From Silurus meridionalis (taxonomy: Eukaryota; Chordata; Actinopteri; Siluriformes; Siluridae): a DNA stretch of 64,000 nt. Within the stretch, counting starts at the first letter, position 1. Every line of letters starts with the position of its first letter. Shown piece after piece: positions 58,101 to 64,000 of the stretch. The notes under the pieces are model-generated. The model was not told the DNA's origin. It was given only the letters and a program-made list of their open reading frames with translations, and did not search any database. Position numbers and translations under genes: made by a program. The stretch lies in contig NC_060907.1 in the NCBI RefSeq assembly GCF_014805685.1, forward strand, positions 3,277,197 through 3,341,196. Reading direction: 5' to 3'.

Positions 58101-60272
58101 CTGTTCGCAGATGTTTGAAAGCCAACTCGGCGAGTTTCAGAATCATGTTTTTGTTGGACTCCAGCAGTGTCATTGAGTTGTTTTCATGTTTCTTGTCGAA
58201 TTTTTCGTTCTTCCTGTTTATTTGAACGAGTAAAAAGTGAGAGTACATTTCAGTCAGAGTTGTGGGACTTTCTCCTTTGCACTTGCGTGTAAGCCACGGC
58301 TGAAGAGCAGTAACCGAAATCCAACAGAAGATCGGAATTTGGCACATGATATGAAGGCTCCTTGCAGCCCTGATGTGCCAGATGATTCTGTTGGCTTTGT
58401 CTTTATCGGTCACTCGCTTTCTGAAGTACTGCTCCTTCTGGGAGTCATTAAATCCCTGAATTTCTGTCACACAGTCAATGTACTGGGAGGGGATCTGATT
58501 GGCTGCTGCTGGTCGGGAAGTTATCCATATAAGAGCAGAAGGGAGGAGCGCCTTAGTGATGAGGTTTATAATTAAGGCTTCGACTGTGGATTTGGTGTCA
58601 GCGTCACTTATTATGAAAGTTTGATTAAAGTTCATTTGAATTCTGCTCTCCTCAAGGCCATCAAATATGAATAAAACTTTATTGTCGACATACAAGTCGG
58701 AGTGACAGCCTTTAAGTTGGGGATGCAAGAGAATCAAAAGTTCATGAAGACTATAATCATGTTTAATCAGGTTCAGTTTACGAAACGGAAGTACAAACAT
58801 AAATATCAAATCTTGATTGGTTTTATTCTCAGCCCAGTCAATTATGAATTTTTGCACAGACACTGTTTTTCCAATCCCAGCATCTCCCTTGGTAAGAACA
58901 GTTCTGATTCCTTCCTCATTCCGACTGAAGATGTCACTGAAGTTGATGCTGGTCTCATACGGACAGTGCGAATTCTCACTCGTCAAAATTTCATGCTCGT
59001 TATTATGGGTTCTACTCTCTCCTTTTGTAATAATGAGGTCTGTGTATATTTTATTAAGTGGAATCTTGTTCTTATCTTTCGCCGTCTCTTCAACTATGAA
59101 ATTATTTTCCTGCTTCAGACAGGTCTTCAGTTTTGATATGACACTCTGAAGCTCTTGTCCTGTTCACAAAAGAAAAACGATGTCTTCATCATAAATGAAG
59201 GTCTGTTTATATACTGTACAGTATAACAATATTAAGTAAATGATACAACAAGCATTGTGCTTTTGTGTTCTGTTTTTCACACACACAAAAACCGAATGTT
59301 CACCTTCCTATCCAACAACAACCCTAAGCACACAGTCAAGACAACAGGCTTAAGGACAACTCTCTCTGTGAATGTTCAAGTAGCCCAGACCGAGCCCTGA
59401 CTTACAACCCTATACCTAAAAAATCACTGTCTACTGACACGCCCCATCCAACTTGCCCCAGCTTGAGAGGATTTGCCATTGAGAACAGCAGAAAATCCCC
59501 CAATCCAGGTGTGTAAATCTTGTTGCGTCATACCCAAATAGGTTTGAGGCTGTAACTGCTGCCGAAGGAACTCCAACTAAGTACTGAGTAAAGGGTCTGA
59601 ATACTTATGTACAAGTCGAATTTCAGTTTTTTATTTAAAACCAGACATTTCTAGAATTCTGTTTTTACTTTGTCATTATGAGGTACAGATTCATGAGGAA
59701 AAAATCTATATAGTATCTTGCTGAAAAAAAAACTGTATATAAACATAAATAAATAGTAACTTTCCATAGCAGCTCCAGAGCTCCACAAGGTCATCAAGAC
59801 ATTGACCTATTATGAGAGACCCTTAAAACTTACAACTACAAAAGCACTTCTGTGATTTGCTCTGGAACAGGGGAATCATCTAAGTGCTGCAAATGCCCAC
59901 CAATGCCAAAACATCCTTACCTGGTTGACCCGTCTTGCTTGGAGTATCAGCCAGTCTCTGCTTCTTCGAAGATACAGCATTTGGATCGGGCTTTAAACGT
60001 TTTTGTTGCATTCTTTCCTGAATTTCATTTGCCAGATGGTTTCTTTTCATTATTTTTAAAATCTCTATAGTGACTTCAAGAGCATGTTTCTCCCCGTATA
60101 TTTCAATCATTTCATCAGCCACTGTTTCTCTTGATTTATTTTGCACCTTCGCCTTTGAAATCTTTTGGAAACCTTCTGGTGGGCTACGAAAAAGATAAAA
60201 TACAAATCTCTCCAACTCCTCGTCCGTCAGTTCATCCAGGGCTTCGAGGGAGGTAAGCGTTGATCCGTTCAT
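52186..60272 (-). CDS. Fish NLR: PYD-FISNA-NACHT-LRR-B30.2 receptor (NLRP12/NLRC3-like)
   Basis: Cytosolic pattern-recognition receptor. Predicted exons: 59921-60272 (pyrin domain, about residues 5-90, LDELTDEELERF and helix 5-6 region), 57401-59159 (FISNA then NACHT, 586 residues), LRR exons 57111-57275, 55447-55617, 54154-54315, 53820-53993, 53395-53568 (each one LxELDLSxNDL-type repeat pair), 52807-52853 (linker), 52186-52715 (PRY-SPRY/B30.2 ending in stop). Phases agree throughout and every exon is open, about 1,175 residues in all. Walker A is GDAGIGKT; Walker B is LFIFDGLEES. FISNA carries IYTDLIITKG and NNEHE. B30.2 shows LDPNTAN, CYWEVEW and GVFVDCSRGILSFY. The start Met follows a CAG acceptor by nine bases, so a 5' untranslated exon lies upstream. 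By family knowledge a PYD would bind ASC-type adaptors and NACHT would drive ATP-dependent oligomerisation; ligand unknown. Confidence 0.9.
53160..53335 (+). mobile_element. 5'-truncated RTE-like LINE 3' end
   Basis: About 175 bp matching the last part of the LINE at 60.8-64.0 kb: the GRRRFMDVV-like region, the atggagacggatgatcc tract, and the ccctaatgg tail followed by an aagtagaagaag end. It lies in the NLR intron between the B30.2 linker exon and the last LRR exon. Confidence 0.75.
54497..54985 (+). mobile_element. Tc1-like terminal fragment
   Basis: Starts with atttccaaaagtattgggtc and includes ccactcttctgggaagatgt and tcatcccaaaggtgttcagt. Same family as the fragment at the left end of the window. 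In an NLR intron between LRR exons. Confidence 0.7.
59290..59720 (+). mobile_element. Tc1-like element 3' relic
   Basis: Contains aacaacaaccctaagcacac (the DNDPKH codons), gaggctgtaactgctgccga and gtctgaatacttatgtacaa, the C-terminal and 3' end of the same Tc1 family as at 41.3-42.2 kb. In the intron between the PYD and NACHT exons. Confidence 0.75.
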
Positions 60273-60349
60273 AGTGGAAGCCTGGGGGAGGAAAAAAAAA
60301 TAGTTTTTTGGCGTTATAATAAAGTCTCTTTTTAAACAGGATTTCATGT

Positions 60350-60592
60350 CACCCAGATGAAGATGGGTTCTCTTTTGAGAGTGGTTCCTTCCAAGATTTC
60401 CTCCTCATACCATCTCAGCAAGATTTCCCCTGCCACGGTCGCCACTGAATTACCCACTATGGATAAACGTAGAGACTCATTTATAAATGTACAATTTATA
60501 TTTGTAATATATTATTCTCTGTTAAGCTGCATTGGGACAAAGTCTATTGTTAAAATTGGTCTACAAACCAAACTGAATTAAATTAAATACTG
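60350..60592 (+). repeat. L2-like LINE 3' tail repeat, copy 9
   Basis: Plus-strand short copy (gatgaagatgggttctcttt, gttaagctgcattgggacaa) ending in aactgaattaaattaaat. It lies just upstream of the PYD exon. Confidence 0.62.
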
Positions 60593-60827
60593 GTTCAATA
60601 TGGCATGCACTGGTGATATCTTTATTTAGATAAATCACCATTTGTAGGTTTTAGTAGCAAAGGAACAATTAAGACCACCAGTCACTCTTCACATAATATT
60701 GATAAAACAGGTTACATTCAGAATGTAAAACTGACTGAACACATAACCCTACCTTTGCCTATATCTGGTGATTAAGCATATTTTAAATATTTAGATTTAA
60801 AAATATTAAATATTTAAAAAAATTAAC

Positions 60828-63800
60828 CCAGCCATTAGGGGGGCACAAGCCAGTGCACTCTTAGTGCGGTCCCAAGCCCGGGTAAATGGGGAGGGTTGCG
60901 TTAGGAAGGGCATCCAGCGTAAAACATGTGCCAAATCAAATATCACGGATCACAAATGAGAATTTCATACCGGATCGGTCGAGGCCGGGTTAACAACGAC
61001 CACCACAGGTATCCGACAGGGTACCGACAGGGTACCGGTGGAAATTGGGCTACTGTTGGCCGAAGGAGGAGAAGGAGAGGAGGAAGACGTCTACAGAGAC
61101 GGCAGGAAAAGGAGCAGTGTAGGAGAGTTGAGGTTCGAGTTGGTACTTTAAATGTAGGTACTATGACTGGTAAAGGGAGAGAGGTAGCTGATATGATGGA
61201 GAGGAGAAAAGTAGATATGCTGTGTGTTCAGGAGACCAAGTGGAAAGGGAGTAAGGCCTGGAAAATTAGAGGTGGGTTTAAACTGTTTTATCATGGTGTG
61301 GATGGAAAGAGAAATAGTGTAGGGGTGATTCTGAAGGAAGAGTACAGTAACAGTGTAGTGGAGGTGAAGAGGGTTTCTGATAGGGTAATGATCGTGAAGG
61401 TGGCAGTTGAAGGGATGATGATAAATGTCATCAGTGCCTATGCTCCACAAGTTGGCTGTGAGATGGAGGAGAAGTAAAGATTCTGGAGTGAATTAGATGA
61501 AGTGGTAGATGGTGTACCTAGGAAAGAACGATTGGTGATTGGGGCAGACTTGAATGGGCATGTAGGTGAAGGGAACAGAGGTAATGAGGAGGTGATGGGT
61601 AGGTATGGTTTTAAGGAGAGGAATGTGGAAGGGCAGATGGTGGTAGATTTTGCTAAAAGGATGGAAATGGCAGTGGTGAACACGTATTTTAAGAAGAAGG
61701 AGGATCATAGGGGGACGTATAAGAGTGGAGGAAGGTGCACACAGGTGGACTATGTGCTATGCAGGAGATGCAACCTGAAGGAGATTGGAGACTGTAAGGT
61801 GTTGGCGGGGACAGTGTAGCTAGACAGCATCGGATGGTGGTCTGTAGGATGGTTTTGGAGGCGAAGAAGAAGAAAATTAGAGTAAGGATTGAAAGAAGAA
61901 TAAGATGGTGGAAACTGAAAGAGGAAGAGTGTAGTATGAGGTTCATGGAAGAGGTCAGACAGGGGCTTGGTGGTGGTGAAGAGGTGCTGGATGATTGGGG
62001 AACTACTGCAGGAGTGATGAGGGAGGCGGCTAGAAAAGTACTTGGTGTGACATCTGGAAATAGAAAGCAAGACAAGGAGACGTGGTGGTGGAATGAGGAA
62101 GTGCAGGAGAGCATTAGGAGAAAGAGGTTGGCAAAACAGAAGTGGGATCGACAGAGTGATGAGAAAAGTAGGCAGGAGTACAAGGAGATGCGGCAGCAGG
62201 TAAAAGGGATGTGGCAAAGCCAAGGAAAAGGCATATGAGGAGCTGTATAAGAGGTTGGACACTAAGGAAGGAGAAAAGGATTTATACCGATTGGCCAGGC
62301 AGAGGGACCGAGCTGGGAAGGATGTACTGCAAGTTAGAGCAATAAAGGATGGAGAGGGAAATGTGTTGACTAGTGAGGAGAGTGTGTTGAGAAGGTGGAG
62401 GGAGTATTTTGAGCAGCTGATGAATGAGGAAAATCAGAGAGAGAAGGTTGGAGGATGTGGAGTTGGTGAAGCAGGATGTAGATAGGATTAGTAAGGAGGA
62501 AGTGAGAGCAGCGATTAAGAGGATGAAGAATGGAAAGTCGGTTGGACCAGATGACATACCGGTAGAAGCGTGGAGATGTTTAGGAGAGATGGCAGTGGGT
62601 TTTAACCAGATTGTTTAACAGGCTTCTGAAAGGGAGAGGATGCCTGAGGAATGGAGAAGGAGTGTGCTGGTACCGATCTTTAAGCATAAGGAGATGTGCA
62701 GACCTGCAGTAACTACAGGGGAATTAAGTTGATCAGTCACACCATGAAGTTATGGGAAAGAGTAGTGGAAGCCAGGCTGAGAGAAGAGGTGACCATCTGT
62801 GAGCAACAGTATGGTTTCATGCCGAGGAAGAGCACCACAGATGCCTTATTTGCTTTGAGGATGTTGATGGAGAAGTATAGAGAAGGACAGAAGGAATTGC
62901 ATTGTGTATTTGTGGATTTAGAAAGCGTCGACAGAGTGCCAAGAGAGGAGTTGTGGTATTGTATGAGGAAGTCAGGTGTGTCAGAGAAGTATGTGAGGGT
63001 GGTGCAGGACATGTATGAGGACAGTGTGACGGCAGTGAAGTGTGCAGTAGGTACGACAGACTGGTTCAGGGTGAAGGTTGGACTGCATCAAGGATCGGCC
63101 CTGAGCCCTTTCCTGTTTGCAGTGGTGATGGACAGGTTGACGGACGAGGTCAGACAGGAGTCTCCTGACTATGATGTTTGCAGATGATATTGTGATTTGT
63201 GGTGAGAGTAGAGAGCAGGTTGAGAAGAGCCTGGAGAGGTGGAGATATGCGCTGGAGAGAAGGGGAATGAAAGTCAGTAGGAGTAAGACAGAGTACATGT
63301 GTGTGAATGAGAGGGAGGGCAGTGGAGTGATGCGGTTGCAGGGAGAAGAGGTGGAGAAGGTGGAGGAGTTCAGGTACCTGGGGTCAACAGTGCAAAGTAA
63401 TGGAGAGTGTGTTAGAGAAGTAAAGAAAAGAGTGCAGGCAGGGTGGAGTGGTGGAGAAGAGTGACAGGAGTGATTTGTGATAGTAGGGTATCTGCAAGAA
63501 TGAAAGGGAAAGTTTATAGGACTGTGGTGAGACCTGCGATGTTGTATGGATTAGAGACAGTGGCATTGAGTAAAAGACAGGAGGTGGAGCTGGAGGTAGC
63601 AGAGCTGAAGATGTTAAGGTTTTCGTTGGGAGTGACGAGGATGGACAAGATTAGAAATTAGTTTATTAGAGGGACAGCACATGTAGGATGTTTTGGTGAC
63701 AAGGTGAGGGAGGCGAGATTGAGATGGTTTGGACATGTGCAGAGGAGGGACATGAATTATATTGGTAGAAGAATGCTGAGGATGGAGCCACCAGGTAGGA

Positions 63801-63960
63801 GGAAAAGAGGAAGGCCAAGGAGGAGGTTCATGGATGTGGTGAGGGAAGACATGCAGGTAGTTGGTGTAAAAGAGGCAGATGTAGAGGACAGGGTGGTATG
63901 GAGACGGATGATCCGCTGTGGCGACCCCTAATGGGAGCAGCCGAAAGAAGAAGAAGAAGA
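60828..63960 (+). mobile_element. RTE-like LINE, near full length, inactivated
   Basis: The element has an AP-type endonuclease (about 61110-61810: GTLNVGTMTG, CVQETKW, ISAYAPQ, GADLNGHVG, QVDYVLCRR) followed by a reverse transcriptase (about 62470-63460: GPDDIPVEAW, NYRGIKLISHT, QYGFMPRKS, HQGSALSPF, FADDIVICG) and a C-terminal region ending near 63930. It is dead: a stop closes the endonuclease frame near 61475, other stops and shifts follow, and the RT palm motif FVDLE lost residues before the expected catalytic Asp (reads FVDLESVDRV). The 3' end is a short GAA-type repeat tail, as in RTE-clade LINEs. The first 125 bp match the body of the tRNA-Glu SINEs elsewhere in the window. Clade is assigned from motifs only. 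Confidence 0.85.
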
Positions 63961-64000
63961 AATATTTCAAAAAATTCCAGCCATGGGCATCAAAGTGGGG

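Noticed and set aside
58237..59149. Plus-strand frames of 110-144 codons opposite the NLR
   Set aside because: They are antisense shadows of the well-supported NACHT exon.
61148..62262. Minus-strand frames up to 181 codons at the right end
   Set aside because: They are antisense to the LINE coding region and Ser/Pro/Leu-rich because of the purine-rich LINE strand.

Overview
The window looks like genomic DNA of a ray-finned fish, probably an ostariophysan (a catfish is a guess from the repeat content, not shown). The reasons are AT-rich DNA with short coding exons and GT/AG introns, many Tc1-like, hAT, RTE-like and L2-like repeats, a fish-type FISNA-NACHT receptor carrying a B30.2 domain, and a tandem array of CD22/Siglec-like immunoglobulin receptors. 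No bacterial or viral gene organisation is present.

Layout. Four receptor genes lie head to tail on the minus strand: receptor 1 (about 1.0-7.8 kb), receptor 2 (9.4-19.9 kb), receptor 3 (25.0-32.3 kb) and receptor 4 (36.9-44.2 kb). Each has a signal-peptide exon, a V-set exon with the Siglec-type cysteine layout, an optional C2-type second domain, zero to four further Ig repeats, a transmembrane exon, a short basic exon, one to four small phase-0 tail exons and a 21-bp or shorter last coding exon. I joined exons by splice signals and phase; all exon ends are predictions. Receptors 1 and 3 are short (V+C2), receptor 2 is long (V+C2+4 Ig) and receptor 4 is V+3 Ig without the C2 domain. A fifth gene on the minus strand (52.2-60.3 kb) encodes an NLR with PYD, FISNA-NACHT, five LRR exons and PRY-SPRY/B30.2.

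Between and inside the genes are mobile elements: a nearly complete but broken Tc1/mariner element (38.3-39.9 kb), a hAT non-autonomous element inside a TA microsatellite (17.9-18.8 kb), an RTE-like LINE on the right edge (60.8-64.0 kb) with two broken relatives, tRNA-Glu-headed SINEs sharing both ends of that LINE, about nine copies of an L2-like 3' tail, and many Tc1 remnants. A minisatellite of 18-20-bp units fills 45.6-46.8 kb and 49.7-50.5 kb; the first block sits in a 757-bp higher-order tandem duplication.

Functional reading. The receptors should be surface proteins of immune cells, with signalling through tyrosines in small tail exons. The most interesting observation is that these exons, each a self-contained module, mostly encode two YxxL/I motifs with constant spacing (8 residues in 81-bp exons, 10 in 87-bp exons). 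Several fit an ITAM-like consensus better than the ITIM expected from the CD22/Siglec name; receptor 3 also has a CD28-like YMNM and receptor 4 has ITSM and ITIM matches. The NLR would be a cytosolic sensor able to recruit PYD adaptors such as ASC.
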